From contig CALADS010000074.1 in the NCBI GenBank assembly GCA_937890825.1, positions 186,001-250,000 of the forward strand: a stretch of DNA of 64,000 bases, in the 5' to 3' direction. The DNA comes from an uncultured Bacteroides sp. GTDB lineage: Bacteria > Bacteroidota > Bacteroidia > Bacteroidales > Bacteroidaceae. Below the pieces are notes generated by a model. It did not search any database, was not told the DNA's origin, and saw only the letters and a program-made list of their open reading frames with translations. Below are positions 54,820-64,000 of this stretch, piece by piece; position 1 is the stretch's first letter, and each line of letters starts with the position of its first letter. The translations under genes were made by a program, and so were the position numbers.

Positions 54820-55710
54820 ATGGCGCAAAAAAGAAATGCATTAGGACGAGGATTGGATGCCCTGCTCTCAATGGATGAGGTGCAGACAGAAGGCTCTTCG
54901 TCTATTAATGAAATAGAACTGTCGAAAATTGTCGTAAATCCCAACCAGCCACGTAGGGAGTTCGACCAAACAGCACTGCAGGAATTGGCCGATTCTATAG
55001 CCGAAATAGGCATCATCCAACCCATTACCTTGCGGAAACTTGCTGACGATGAATACCAGATTATAGCTGGCGAACGGCGCTTCCGGGCTTCACAACTAGC
55101 CGGAAAGACTACCATTCCAGCCTACATACGTACAGCAGACGACGAGAATGTCATGGAAATGGCACTCATCGAAAATATTCAGCGCGAAGACCTGAACTCA
55201 GTAGAAATAGCCTTGGCCTACCAACACCTGCTGGAACAATATGGACTCACTCAGGAACGGCTCAGTGAACGCGTGGGAAAAAAACGCACTACCATAGCCA
55301 ATTACCTGCGTCTGTTAAAATTACCGGCTCCCATACAAATAGGACTGCAGAACAAACAAATAGATATGGGACATGCCAGAGCTTTGGTAACATTGGGGGA
55401 TCCACAGCTGCAAATGAAAGTGTTTGAAGAAATTCTGGAACACGGCTATTCTGTACGCAAAGTGGAAGAATTGGTAAAATCGCTGACCGAAGGAGAAAGC
55501 ATCCTGAGCGGAAAGCGAAAAATAGCTCCTAAACGTGCCAAACTGCCCGAAGAATTCAATATACTCAAGGAACAGTTGTCCGGCTTCTTCAATACCAAAG
55601 TACAACTCACCTGTTCGGAAAAAGGAAAAGGGAAAATCAGTATTCCTTTCAGCAATGAAGAAGAATTGGAACGCATCATTGGCATCCTAGACACACTGAA
55701 GAATCAATGA
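54820..55710 (+). CDS. parB: Chromosome partitioning protein ParB (Spo0J)
   Basis: CTP-dependent DNA clamp that loads at parS sites. The N-terminal ParB domain has NPNQPRREFD and the CTP-binding GERRFRAS with ENIQREDLN; a helix-turn-helix (RLSERVGKKRTTIANYLRLL) recognises parS; a C-terminal dimer domain follows. It is 296 residues, the usual length. Its stop overlaps the next start by 4 bp. I saw no parS-like 16-mer in this window. Confidence 0.95.
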   Translation: MAQKRNALGRGLDALLSMDEVQTEGSSSINEIELSKIVVNPNQPRREFDQTALQELADSIAEIGIIQPITLRKLADDEYQIIAGERRFRASQLAGKTTIPAYIRTADDENVMEMALIENIQREDLNSVEIALAYQHLLEQYGLTQERLSERVGKKRTTIANYLRLLKLPAPIQIGLQNKQIDMGHARALVTLGDPQLQMKVFEEILEHGYSVRKVEELVKSLTEGESILSGKRKIAPKRAKLPEEFNILKEQLSGFFNTKVQLTCSEKGKGKISIPFSNEEELERIIGILDTLKNQ

Positions 55711-56570
55711 AAAAAACAAAGCATACATATCGCATTCTGACCATCCTGCTGTGCTGCTTATTGCAATTGGCAGGAATGGTTGTTTTTGCACAAGACAGTC
55801 CGAAGGCTGCCCATAAGAGAGGCGCAGTGCAAAACATGGACACTGCACTTACATACCAACATATAAAGGATGCACAATTCACGGATACACTGCCTCAAAC
55901 AACTTTGGAAAAACACATATTCCAAAAGTTTACCGATTCAAACGACAGTATTGCTGTAGCAGACAGTATTGCAGCTGACAATAAGAAAAAGATGTTGGAA
56001 CTTACGGCCGACCCCACCTTGAAGTCTGTCACTGCCGCAACGGATACTCTTACACCGACTATCCCTAAAAAGGCATGGGTACCCAATCCTACCAAAGCTA
56101 CTTGGTTGGCATTGGTTATACCAGGAGGTGGACAAATCTACAACCGGAAATACTGGAAATTACCTATCTTTTACGGTGGATTTGCAGGCTGCGCCTATGC
56201 GCTGACTTGGAACAGTAAAATGTATAAAGATTACTCAAATGCATATAAAGATGCTGTTCGCGGTAATTGGCAATCGAGTAGCATACAAGACCTGCTTCCA
56301 CCGGGATATACCGACCGCGTTTCTACCACCCAACTAACCGAGACCCTCCGCAAACGCAAGGACACCTACCGGAGATACCGCGATTTAAGTATCTTTGCCT
56401 TTATCGGGGTATATCTGCTTTCAGTGGTAGATGCTTATGTGGATGCAGAACTCTCTAATTTCGACATCAGTCCAGACCTCAGTATGCGTGTGGAACCTGC
56501 CGTTCTGAATAATTCGCCCACTCACTCTTCCAGCAAATCGGTAGGGGTGCAGTGCAGTTTCCGCTTTTAA
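55707..56570 (+). CDS. DUF5683 envelope protein
   Basis: A 287-residue exported protein with signal peptide about 1-27. The first 110 residues are a Ser/Thr/Asp-rich linker. The conserved core begins about residue 115 with KATWLALVIPGGGQIYNRKYWKLPIFYGGFAGCAYAL, which includes a likely membrane hairpin. Function unknown. The ATGA overlap with parB and proximity to the transglycosylase suggest co-transcription, linking segregation and cell-wall genes (inference). Confidence 0.85.
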   Translation: MKKTKHTYRILTILLCCLLQLAGMVVFAQDSPKAAHKRGAVQNMDTALTYQHIKDAQFTDTLPQTTLEKHIFQKFTDSNDSIAVADSIAADNKKKMLELTADPTLKSVTAATDTLTPTIPKKAWVPNPTKATWLALVIPGGGQIYNRKYWKLPIFYGGFAGCAYALTWNSKMYKDYSNAYKDAVRGNWQSSSIQDLLPPGYTDRVSTTQLTETLRKRKDTYRRYRDLSIFAFIGVYLLSVVDAYVDAELSNFDISPDLSMRVEPAVLNNSPTHSSSKSVGVQCSFRF

Positions 56571-56597
56571 CAAACCAACCTAATTGACTCACAGAAA

Positions 56598-57905
56598 ATG
56601 AGAAATACCATTTATACTTACATCCGAAAACTATTCTTCTATCCCTCTTTCGTGCTCTGTGCCTTATCACTGGGAGAACAAGCATATGCGCAAGAAAGCG
56701 TACAGGTAGTGATTCACGAGAAAGACGGCGAACGCCAAGAGACAATTGACCTGCCCAAAAGCATGACATACTCTGTAGACAGTCTGCTGAACGACTGGAA
56801 AGCCAAAAACTATATAGACTTAGGAAAGGATTGCAGCACTTCGCACATCAATCCCACTTTCAGCGATTCTGTGTACATAGACCGACTGAGCCGCATGCCG
56901 ACTATCATGGAAATGCCTTACAACGAAATTATCCGCAAATTTATCGACCTTTATACTGGCAAATTACGAAATCAGGTATCATTCATGCTAAGCGCCTGCA
57001 ACTTCTATATGCCCATCTTTGAAGAAGCTCTTGATGCTTACGGACTACCGTTGGAACTACGAAACCTTCCCATCATAGAATCGGCACTCAATCCATCGGC
57101 TGTATCACGTGCCGGAGCTTCCGGACTGTGGCAATTCATGCTGGCCACCGGCAAACTCTACGGACTGCAAAGCAATAGTCTGGTAGACGAGCGACGCGAC
57201 CCCATCAAGGCTACATGGGCAGCAGCACGCTACCTGAAAGATATGTACAACATCTATAAAGACTGGAACCTGGTGATTGCTGCCTATAACTGCGGACCGG
57301 GTACCATCAACAAGGCCATCCGACGCTCTGGCGGAAAAACCGACTATTGGGAAATATACAACTACCTACCCAAAGAAACCAGAGGGTATGTACCGGCATT
57401 TATCGCAGCCAATTATGTAATGACTTACTATTGCAAACACAACATTTGCCCGATGGAAACCAACATACCCCATGCCACAGATACAGTACAGGTGAGCAAG
57501 AATCTGCATTTTCAGCAAATCGCTGATATATGCGGCACGGAGATGGATGAAATCAAAAGTTTGAACCCGCAATACAAAAAATACATCATTCCCGGCGAAA
57601 GCCAACCACAAACCTTGCGGCTGCCCATTCAGGCCATCAGTACCTTCATCGACCGCCAAGATACGATTTATGAACACCGCAAAACAGAACTATTTAAAAA
57701 CAGACGAATCGTTTCTGTATCCGACCGTTCATACAGCAAGGGCTCTACCGGATCTGGAGACTTGATTTATCACCGCATCAGAAGTGGCGAAAATTTAGGT
57801 AGCATAGCCCGTAAATATGGAGTATCTGTCAAACAGATTCAACGGTGGAACGGAATGTCAAGCACTCGAATCTCAGCTGGGAAACGACTGAAAATCTACA
57901 AATAA
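56598..57905 (+). CDS. Membrane-bound lytic murein transglycosylase, MltD type
   Basis: Cleaves peptidoglycan glycan strands with formation of 1,6-anhydromuramate. A signal peptide (about 1-33) is followed by a GH23 lysozyme-like domain at about 130-290 with catalytic Glu161 (IIESALNPSAVSRAGASGLW) and AAYNCGPGTINKAI. Residues about 305-355 resemble a degenerate LysM unit (QIADICGTEMDEIKSLNPQYKK), and a clear LysM ends the protein (RSGENLGSIARKYGVSVKQI). It lies 27 bp after the DUF5683 gene. Confidence 0.92.
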   Translation: MRNTIYTYIRKLFFYPSFVLCALSLGEQAYAQESVQVVIHEKDGERQETIDLPKSMTYSVDSLLNDWKAKNYIDLGKDCSTSHINPTFSDSVYIDRLSRMPTIMEMPYNEIIRKFIDLYTGKLRNQVSFMLSACNFYMPIFEEALDAYGLPLELRNLPIIESALNPSAVSRAGASGLWQFMLATGKLYGLQSNSLVDERRDPIKATWAAARYLKDMYNIYKDWNLVIAAYNCGPGTINKAIRRSGGKTDYWEIYNYLPKETRGYVPAFIAANYVMTYYCKHNICPMETNIPHATDTVQVSKNLHFQQIADICGTEMDEIKSLNPQYKKYIIPGESQPQTLRLPIQAISTFIDRQDTIYEHRKTELFKNRRIVSVSDRSYSKGSTGSGDLIYHRIRSGENLGSIARKYGVSVKQIQRWNGMSSTRISAGKRLKIYK

Positions 57906-57915
57906 GCCACAAAGA

Positions 57916-57946
57916 CTTGCGCAATACGGGAAATTATCTATTTTTG
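57916..57946 (+). promoter_or_regulatory. Full promoter of the RelA/SpoT gene
   Basis: CTTG at 57916-57919 stands in for the -33 TTTG, followed by exactly 19 nt and TATTTTTG at 57939-57946. It is the best complete Bacteroides-type promoter in the window, 29 nt before the start. Confidence 0.65.
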
Positions 57947-57975
57947 CAAATAAAGTAAAAATAGACACTACAGAC

Positions 57976-60234
57976 ATGGAAGAGAATACCAGCCTAAAAG
58001 AGAAAGAAAGAGCGGAAGAAGAAATGATAGAACAGGCCTTCCGTGAATTGTTAGATGACTATCTGGCTACCAAACACCGTAAACGCATAGAGATTATTAC
58101 CAAAGCCTTCAATTTTGCCAATCAGGCACATAAAGGCATAAAGAGACGCTCTGGCGAACCGTATATCATGCACCCCATAGCGGTGGCCAAAATAGTATGC
58201 AATGAAATCGGCTTGGGATCTACTTCCATCTGTGCCGCCCTGCTACACGATGTAGTAGAAGATACAGACTATACCGTAGAGGATATTGAGAATATCTTCG
58301 GCCCTAAAGTGTCGCAAATCGTAGATGGACTGACCAAAATTTCGCGAGGAATCTTTGGCGACCAAGTTTCAGCACAGGCAGAAAACTTCAAGAAACTGCT
58401 GCTCACCATGTCGAATGACATCCGGGTGATTCTTATTAAAATAGCCGACCGCCTGCACAATATGCGCACCCTGGGATCCATGCTCCCCAACAAACAGTAT
58501 AAAATAGCTGGAGAAACCCTGTATATCTATGCCCCACTGGCCAACCGTCTGGGACTGTACAAAATCAAAACTGAACTGGAAAATCTTAGCTTCAAGTATG
58601 AGCATCCGGAAAAATACCAGGAAATAGAAACCAAACTGGCAGCCACTGCCGCAGAGCGCGAAGAGGTATTCCAGCAATTTACAGCTCCCATAAAGGCACA
58701 ACTGGATAAGATGGGAATGAAATACCACATACTGGCCCGTGTCAAATCCATCTATTCCATTTGGAACAAAATGCAGACCAAGCACGTACCCTTCGAAGAG
58801 ATTTATGATTTGCTGGCAGTGCGCATCGTATTCACCCCCCAACATATGGAAGAGGAACTGAACGATTGCTTTAATATCTATGTGGCTATTTCTAAAATCT
58901 ACAAGCCTCATCCCGACCGCTTACGCGACTGGATAAGCCATCCCAAGGCAAACGGGTATCAAGCACTACACGTCACCTTAATGAGCAACAACGGACAATG
59001 GATTGAGGTACAGATACGCAGTGAGCGCATGAACGATGTAGCCGAACAGGGATTTGCCGCACACTGGAAATATAAGGAAGGCGGAGGAAGCGAGGATGAA
59101 GGAGAATTGGAAAAATGGCTCAGAACCATCAAAGAAATTCTGGATGACCCGCAACCCGATGCTATCGATTTTCTGGACACCATCAAACTGAACCTCTTTG
59201 CTTCGGAGATTTTTGTCTTCACACCGAAAGGTGATTTGAAAACCATGCCACAGAATGCCACGGCACTGGATTTTGCCTTTCTACTACATACCGATATAGG
59301 AAGCCATTGCATCGGTGCCAAGGTAAACCATAAACTGGTACCCCTTAGCCACAAACTGGAAAGTGGTGACCAAGTGGAAATCCTTACCTCCAAATCGCAA
59401 CGCGTACAGCCTGAATGGGAATCATATGCCACAACGGCACGTGCCAAAAGCAAAATAGCTGCCATCCTACGAAAAGAAGCCAAAGCCAATCAAAAGACAG
59501 GCGAAGCACTGCTGACGGAGTTTTTTGAAAAAGAAGACATCCAACTGAACGACGATACACTTAACAAGCTGATGCGCTTTCATAAATTCCACACTCACGA
59601 TGAACTCTTTATAGCCATTGGAAGCAAAAAACTGGTATTGGGAGAAGCTGAAAAAAATCTATTGAAAGAAAAGCCTAATGCAGCCTGGAAAAAACTGCTG
59701 AAATTTTCGTTCGGATACAAAGAGAATAAAGAGAGCGAACAGCCACAAGAAAAAGTTGCCAAGCAGGAAAAGATTAACACCAAGCAGATTCTGAAACTTA
59801 CAGAAGAGGCTATTCAGAAAAATTACATTATGGCTGAATGTTGTCATCCCATTCCTGGAGATGATGTACTGGGATATATTGATGAGCAAAACCGCATCAT
59901 CATACACAAACGTCAATGCTCCATTGCTGCACGACTGAAAAGCAGTTACGGAAACCGTATCATTGCCACAGAATGGGATACGCATAAAGAACTATCTTTT
60001 GTAGTGACCATCTATCTGAAAGGTATAGACGGTATCGGACTGCTGAATGAGGTGACACAGGTTATCTCTCGCCAACTGAATGTAAATATCCGCAACCTGA
60101 ACATAGAAACCAATGATGGCATTTTCGAAGGACGCATCCAACTCTATGTACATGATGTAGACGATGTGCGCACCATCTGTAATAACCTGAAGTTGATTCA
60201 AAACATTAAACAAGTAACCCGCATAGAAGACTAA
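57976..60234 (+). CDS. spoT: RelA/SpoT-type (p)ppGpp synthetase/hydrolase
   Basis: Long bifunctional Rel protein, 752 residues, that makes and degrades the alarmone (p)ppGpp. The HD hydrolase domain keeps its metal site (His66 in MHPIAVAKIV; His91-Asp92 in LLHDVVEDT), so hydrolysis should work. A synthetase domain follows (about 250-370; VRIVFTPQ, KANGYQALHVT), then the TGS domain (FVFTPKGDLKTMPQNATALDFAFLLH), a Cys-bearing helical region (MAECCHPIPGDDVLGY) and the C-terminal ACT domain. Its stop overlaps the convergent MerR-type gene by 4 bp. Confidence 0.95.
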   Translation: MEENTSLKEKERAEEEMIEQAFRELLDDYLATKHRKRIEIITKAFNFANQAHKGIKRRSGEPYIMHPIAVAKIVCNEIGLGSTSICAALLHDVVEDTDYTVEDIENIFGPKVSQIVDGLTKISRGIFGDQVSAQAENFKKLLLTMSNDIRVILIKIADRLHNMRTLGSMLPNKQYKIAGETLYIYAPLANRLGLYKIKTELENLSFKYEHPEKYQEIETKLAATAAEREEVFQQFTAPIKAQLDKMGMKYHILARVKSIYSIWNKMQTKHVPFEEIYDLLAVRIVFTPQHMEEELNDCFNIYVAISKIYKPHPDRLRDWISHPKANGYQALHVTLMSNNGQWIEVQIRSERMNDVAEQGFAAHWKYKEGGGSEDEGELEKWLRTIKEILDDPQPDAIDFLDTIKLNLFASEIFVFTPKGDLKTMPQNATALDFAFLLHTDIGSHCIGAKVNHKLVPLSHKLESGDQVEILTSKSQRVQPEWESYATTARAKSKIAAILRKEAKANQKTGEALLTEFFEKEDIQLNDDTLNKLMRFHKFHTHDELFIAIGSKKLVLGEAEKNLLKEKPNAAWKKLLKFSFGYKENKESEQPQEKVAKQEKINTKQILKLTEEAIQKNYIMAECCHPIPGDDVLGYIDEQNRIIIHKRQCSIAARLKSSYGNRIIATEWDTHKELSFVVTIYLKGIDGIGLLNEVTQVISRQLNVNIRNLNIETNDGIFEGRIQLYVHDVDDVRTICNNLKLIQNIKQVTRIED

Positions 60235-60602
60235 GGTTGCATATGCTGTAGGTTTTTTTTCAGTTCATCCACTTGCTGATAGGTAAATGCATCGAGTGCA
60301 TCACGCATACCTATCAGTTCACTGCGGATAGACTTCAGCCGCTCCACTAATTCAAAATTTCGAGCTGTTCTCTCCGGACTGACTTTCATCTGCTTCCGCG
60401 CCCCTTCTAAAGTCATGCCACGTTCCTTTACCAGCAAATGAATTCGTTTGATGATTTCGATATCCTCTTTCCGATACTGACGCACTCCCCTACCCGCTTT
60501 CTTCGGGTGGATTTGTGGAAATTCCTTCTCCCAATACCGCAATGTAGATTCCTGCAAATCGAACATACGAGCCACTTCACTGATGGAATAGTATAATTTC
60601 AT
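60231..60602 (-). CDS. MerR-family transcriptional regulator
   Basis: A 123-residue regulator with an N-terminal winged helix (YYSISEVARMFDLQESTLRYWEKEFPQIHPKK at 4-35), the RQYRKEDIEIIKRIHLLV wing and a C-terminal coiled coil. No metal-binding Cys is seen, so it belongs to the general Bacteroidetes type with unknown signal. The start at 60602 is chosen since the HTH begins directly after it; an ATG at 60638 would add twelve residues. It is 37 bp downstream of the M23 peptidase gene and likely shares its transcript. Confidence 0.88.
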   Translation of the reverse strand: MKLYYSISEVARMFDLQESTLRYWEKEFPQIHPKKAGRGVRQYRKEDIEIIKRIHLLVKERGMTLEGARKQMKVSPERTARNFELVERLKSIRSELIGMRDALDAFTYQQVDELKKNLQHMQP

Positions 60603-60639
60603 TTTTTTGTCTGAATAATGCATAACACCCCTAATCACC

Positions 60640-61608
60640 TTAATCCAACATCTTACCTTGATTCTCGGCTATCTGAATCATACGGTCATAATCTTCAGCG
60701 CTCAGATCCATAAAATAATAATTTACCGGATTCACCACTTTCCCTTTCACATGTACCTCATAATGCAGATGCGGGCCTGTGCTTTTGCCGGTGTTTCCTA
60801 CACCTCCGATTACCTCTCCACGCACTACTTTTTTACCCAATTTAGTACGGAAGTCCTTCAGATGCGCATACACGGTCTGATAACCGAATCCATGATCCAC
60901 AATAATCATATTGCCATATCCAGTCTGCCAACCCATCTTCACTACCTTACCGTCGCCCGTGGCATAGACATCAGTACCTGGATTTGCCGAAAAATCCATA
61001 CCTGCATGAAAACGAGTCGTACCATAAATCGGATCGATACGAGTACCATAGCCCGATGCTGTCTTTTTCAAATTCTTATTGGCAATAGGCTGGATGGCTG
61101 GAATACATTTCAACATTTCATCGTGATTCTTACACATTTCCACCACATCATCAAACGAGTTCGACTGTATATACAGTTGCTTGGTAAGCATATCCAATTT
61201 CTGTGTGGTATTAATCACCAATTCGGCATCAGCCAAATCCATCAGATGTTCATAACGGTTAGTACTGCCATAACCCGCCTGACGGATAGCAGAGGGAATA
61301 GGATCGGCCTGGAAAATCACTCTATACAGATTATCATCGCGCTGCTGAATGTCTTGCAGCACTCCCATAGCTTCGTCTAAACGACGAGAAAGCACATTGT
61401 ATTGAGCCTGCAGACGACTGTTCTCCTTGCGAAGTTCTTTCTCGGAAGGAGAGCCAAAGATGAACAGCAGCACCAGAAAGCTGCCAGCCCCAAAGCCCAT
61501 ACCGATAAAGAGCCTACGCAAATAGCTCATTATCCGCTGCCGAACGGTAGGATAGATACGGTCGTAAGTCTGTGTCTGAGGATTATAGATATAGTAAACT
61601 TTGCGCAT
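60640..61608 (-). CDS. M23 family metallopeptidase
   Basis: Envelope zinc endopeptidase, or cofactor, acting on peptidoglycan crosslinks. A short cytoplasmic part (1-27), one membrane helix (about 28-50; GMGFGAGSFLVLLFIFG) and a coiled coil (about 55-90) precede the LytM domain. Zinc-site residues are intact: His201, Asp205 (FHAGMDFS) and His282 (HLHYEVH), with His280 as the catalytic partner, so it should be an active enzyme rather than an EnvC-like dead one. The start at 61608 gives 322 residues; ATGs at 61626 and 61632 are possible. Confidence 0.92.
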   Translation of the reverse strand: MRKVYYIYNPQTQTYDRIYPTVRQRIMSYLRRLFIGMGFGAGSFLVLLFIFGSPSEKELRKENSRLQAQYNVLSRRLDEAMGVLQDIQQRDDNLYRVIFQADPIPSAIRQAGYGSTNRYEHLMDLADAELVINTTQKLDMLTKQLYIQSNSFDDVVEMCKNHDEMLKCIPAIQPIANKNLKKTASGYGTRIDPIYGTTRFHAGMDFSANPGTDVYATGDGKVVKMGWQTGYGNMIIVDHGFGYQTVYAHLKDFRTKLGKKVVRGEVIGGVGNTGKSTGPHLHYEVHVKGKVVNPVNYYFMDLSAEDYDRMIQIAENQGKMLD

Positions 61609-61637
61609 TGGCAGTAAATATTTCATTATCAATGCGG

Positions 61638-61645
61638 CAAATATA
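61638..61645 (-). promoter_or_regulatory. -7 box of M23 peptidase gene
   Basis: The minus strand reads TATATTTG, 30 nt before the start. It is 13 bp from the opposing alaS -7 box. Confidence 0.5.
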
Positions 61646-61657
61646 GGAAAAACAAGC

Positions 61658-61665
61658 TATCTTTG
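61658..61665 (+). promoter_or_regulatory. -7 box of alaS promoter
   Basis: TATCTTTG lies 130 nt before the alaS start, leaving a leader of about 120 nt that could hold regulatory structure; I see no T-box or clear terminator in it. Confidence 0.45.
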
Positions 61666-61795
61666 CGAGGTTTTTTTGAGAAATATAAGATTTATGAGGG
61701 ACGATTTATGTTTTATAAGAAATATCAATGGCCCGTATTTTCTCAAATTAAACGAGCGTACTATCGGAAACAATAAATCAGAAAGATAAACATTT

Positions 61796-64000
61796 ATGTT
61801 GACAGCAAATGAAATCAGAGACTCATTCAAGAGTTTCTTTGAAAGCAAAGGACATCAGATTGTACCTTCTGCACCGATGGTCATCAAGGACGACCCTACC
61901 TTGATGTTTACCAATGCAGGTATGAACCAGTTCAAGGATATTATCTTGGGAAATCACCCTGCCAAGTTCAAACGGGTGGCCGACTCACAAAAGTGCCTGC
62001 GTGTAAGCGGCAAGCACAACGACCTGGAGGAAGTAGGCCATGATACGTACCACCATACCATGTTCGAAATGTTGGGAAACTGGTCGTTTGGCGACTATTT
62101 TAAGAAGGAAGCCATTTCCTGGGCATGGGAATACCTGGTAGATGTACTGAAAATCGACCCGAAAGACCTCTATGCTACCGTATTCGAAGGCAGCGCTGAA
62201 GAAGGTTTGGAACGCGACAACGAAGCCGCGTCTTACTGGGGACAGTTCTTGCCGAAGGACCATATTCTGAACGGCAACAAGCATGATAACTTCTGGGAAA
62301 TGGGCGATACAGGTCCCTGCGGCCCTTGCTCGGAAATCCACATCGACTCCCGTTCGGAAGAAGAGAAAGCATTGGTACCCGGTCGGGAACTGGTGAACAA
62401 GGACCATCCGCAAGTCATCGAAATCTGGAACCTTGTGTTCATGCAGTTCAACCGCAAGGCCGACGGCTCACTGGAAGGACTGCCTGCCAAGGTGATTGAC
62501 ACCGGTATGGGCTTTGAACGACTGGTGCGCACCTTGCAAGGCAAAACATCCAACTATGATACCGACGTGTTCCAACCCATCTTGACAGCCATTGCCAACA
62601 TGACCGGAAAGAAGTATGGAGACAACGAACAAGACGATATTGCCATGCGTGTGATAGCCGACCACATCCGTACCATCGCCTTCTCTATCACCGATGGACA
62701 GCTACCCAGCAATGCCAAGGCCGGTTATGTAATTCGCCGCATCTTGCGCCGTGCTGTGCGCTATGGCTACACATTCTTGGGCCAGAAGCAGGCCTTTATG
62801 TACAGACTGCTGCCCGTACTGATAGAAAACATGGGAGGTGCTTATCCGGAACTGAATGCACAGAAAGAACTCATAGCCAAGGTTATCAAGGAAGAAGAAG
62901 AATCATTCCTCCGCACATTGGAGACCGGTATCCGCCTGCTGGACAAGACCATGGCCGATGCCAAAGCAGCCGGAAAGACCGAAATCAGCGGAAAGGATGC
63001 CTTTACGCTGTATGATACCTTCGGATTCCCGCTCGACCTGACTGAACTGATTCTCCGCGAAAACGGTATGACGGCCGACCTGAAAGAGTTTGATGCAGAA
63101 ATGCAGCAACAGAAACAGCGTGCCCGCAACGCAGCTGCTGTGGAGACCGGCGACTGGGTGACGCTGCAGGAAGGAACTACTGAATTTGTAGGCTACGACT
63201 ATACCGAATATGAAACCAGTATCTTGCGCTATCGCCAGATTAAGCAGAAGAATCAGACCTTGTATCAGATTGTACTGGACAAGACCCCGTTCTATGCTGA
63301 AAGCGGTGGCCAGGTGGGCGACACCGGTGTTTTGGTCAACGAATTCGAGACCATCGAAGTAATCGATACCAAGAAAGAGAACAACCTGCCTATCCACATC
63401 ACCAAAAAATTGCCCGAACATTTGGAAGCACCGATGATGGCATGCGTTGATACCGATAAGCGCGCCGCTTGTGCAGCCAACCACTCGTGTACACACTTGT
63501 TGGATGCTGCCCTGCGCGAAGTATTAGGCGACCACGTAGAACAGAAGGGCTCGCTGGTAACGCCCGATTCACTGCGTTTCGACTTCTCTCACTTCCAGAA
63601 AGTGACCGACGAACAGATTCGCCAGATGGAACACATTGTAAATGCCAAGATTCGTGCCAACATTCCCTTGCAGGAATATCGCAACATCCCCATCGAAGAA
63701 GCCCGTGAACTGGGTGCCATCGCTCTCTTCGGCGAAAAATACGGCGACCATGTACGCGTCATTCAGTTTGGCAACTCCATCGAGTTCTGCGGCGGTACTC
63801 ATGTCAGTGCCACCGGAAACATCGGTATGGTGAAGATTGTGAGCGAAAGCTCGGTAGCAGCCGGTGTGCGCCGTATCGAGGCCTTTACCGGAGCGCGTGT
63901 AGAAGCCATGCTAGATACTTTCCAGGACACCATGCGCGACTTGAAGGCCCTCTTCAACAATGCTCCCGACCTGACAGCCGCTATCCGCAAATACATTGAC
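61796..64000 (+). CDS. alaS: Alanine-tRNA ligase, 3' part beyond window
   Basis: Charges tRNA-Ala. The 735 residues present cover the class II catalytic core (about 1-260; MFTNAGMNQFKDIILG, VSGKHNDLEEVGHDTYHHTMFEMLGNWSFGDYF in parts, GDTGPCGPCSEIH), the tRNA-recognition region and the editing domain with its zinc-binding set HSCTH and FCGGTH. The C-Ala domain and stop lie outside the window. ATG at 61796 begins the conserved LTANEIRDSFKSFF. It is divergent from the M23 peptidase gene. Confidence 0.97.
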   Translation, partial: MLTANEIRDSFKSFFESKGHQIVPSAPMVIKDDPTLMFTNAGMNQFKDIILGNHPAKFKRVADSQKCLRVSGKHNDLEEVGHDTYHHTMFEMLGNWSFGDYFKKEAISWAWEYLVDVLKIDPKDLYATVFEGSAEEGLERDNEAASYWGQFLPKDHILNGNKHDNFWEMGDTGPCGPCSEIHIDSRSEEEKALVPGRELVNKDHPQVIEIWNLVFMQFNRKADGSLEGLPAKVIDTGMGFERLVRTLQGKTSNYDTDVFQPILTAIANMTGKKYGDNEQDDIAMRVIADHIRTIAFSITDGQLPSNAKAGYVIRRILRRAVRYGYTFLGQKQAFMYRLLPVLIENMGGAYPELNAQKELIAKVIKEEEESFLRTLETGIRLLDKTMADAKAAGKTEISGKDAFTLYDTFGFPLDLTELILRENGMTADLKEFDAEMQQQKQRARNAAAVETGDWVTLQEGTTEFVGYDYTEYETSILRYRQIKQKNQTLYQIVLDKTPFYAESGGQVGDTGVLVNEFETIEVIDTKKENNLPIHITKKLPEHLEAPMMACVDTDKRAACAANHSCTHLLDAALREVLGDHVEQKGSLVTPDSLRFDFSHFQKVTDEQIRQMEHIVNAKIRANIPLQEYRNIPIEEARELGAIALFGEKYGDHVRVIQFGNSIEFCGGTHVSATGNIGMVKIVSESSVAAGVRRIEAFTGARVEAMLDTFQDTMRDLKALFNNAPDLTAAIRKYID

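Overview
The window is chromosomal DNA from a Bacteroidales gut-type bacterium, most likely Bacteroides or Phocaeicola. The signs are tandem SusC/SusD pairs, a hybrid two-component system (HTCS) regulator, NigD- and fimbrillin-type lipoproteins, many -7 boxes of the Bacteroides form TAnnTTTG, and an absence of strong Shine-Dalgarno sequences. No rRNA, tRNA, CRISPR array, insertion sequence or prophage was found. The species is not determined.

Layout. 1-7.7 kb is housekeeping: bifunctional NAD(P)H-hydrate repair enzyme (-), then hpt, adk, obg and pgeF (+), a repeat-rich gap, a DUF2130 coiled-coil protein (-) and yaaA (+). 7.7-13.5 kb is a complete L-rhamnose operon (rhaB, rhaA, rhaT, rhaD) followed by an AraC-type regulator. 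13.5-50.1 kb is one large pectin polysaccharide utilization locus (PUL) with the signature of rhamnogalacturonan I (RG-I): an HTCS sensor-regulator, GH2, GH105, a double-domain acetylesterase, PL11 lyase, two SusC/SusD pairs, two fimbrillin-like lipoproteins, a GH43-GH42 fusion, a second acetylesterase, two GH28 enzymes with a small orphan protein between them, and a GH106 rhamnosidase. 50.3-64 kb is housekeeping again: a NigD-like lipoprotein, lpxB, surE, a DUF456 membrane protein, parA-parB, a DUF5683 protein, a lytic transglycosylase, a RelA/SpoT protein, a MerR-type regulator, an M23 peptidase and the 5' part of alaS, which runs off the end.

How the PUL probably works (inference from families). 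Acetyl groups are removed by the two SGNH esterases, side chains by GH2, GH42 and GH43 activities, and the backbone is cut by the PL11 lyase. Oligosaccharides enter through the two SusCD pairs. GH105 then removes unsaturated galacturonate, GH28 removes galacturonate and GH106 removes rhamnose. Released L-rhamnose can feed directly into the neighbouring rha operon.

Main regulatory observation. The GH2 promoter and the promoter of the seven-gene SusCD/PL11 operon share an element (19 of 21 bases identical, AATATCGTACA then CATGGA) at exactly the same distance, 27 nt, upstream of a TAnnTTTG box. A weaker reverse-oriented copy precedes the second degradative operon. This is a good candidate for the HTCS binding site. 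Separately, the rhaB promoter carries two TATCAAAA direct repeats 21 bp apart, as expected for an AraC-family activator. Other unusual structures are four tandem 21-bp palindromes after the first acetylesterase, a perfect 24-bp-arm hairpin between GH2 and the HTCS gene, and an 8-bp tandem repeat that recurs inverted around an AT palindrome after pgeF.
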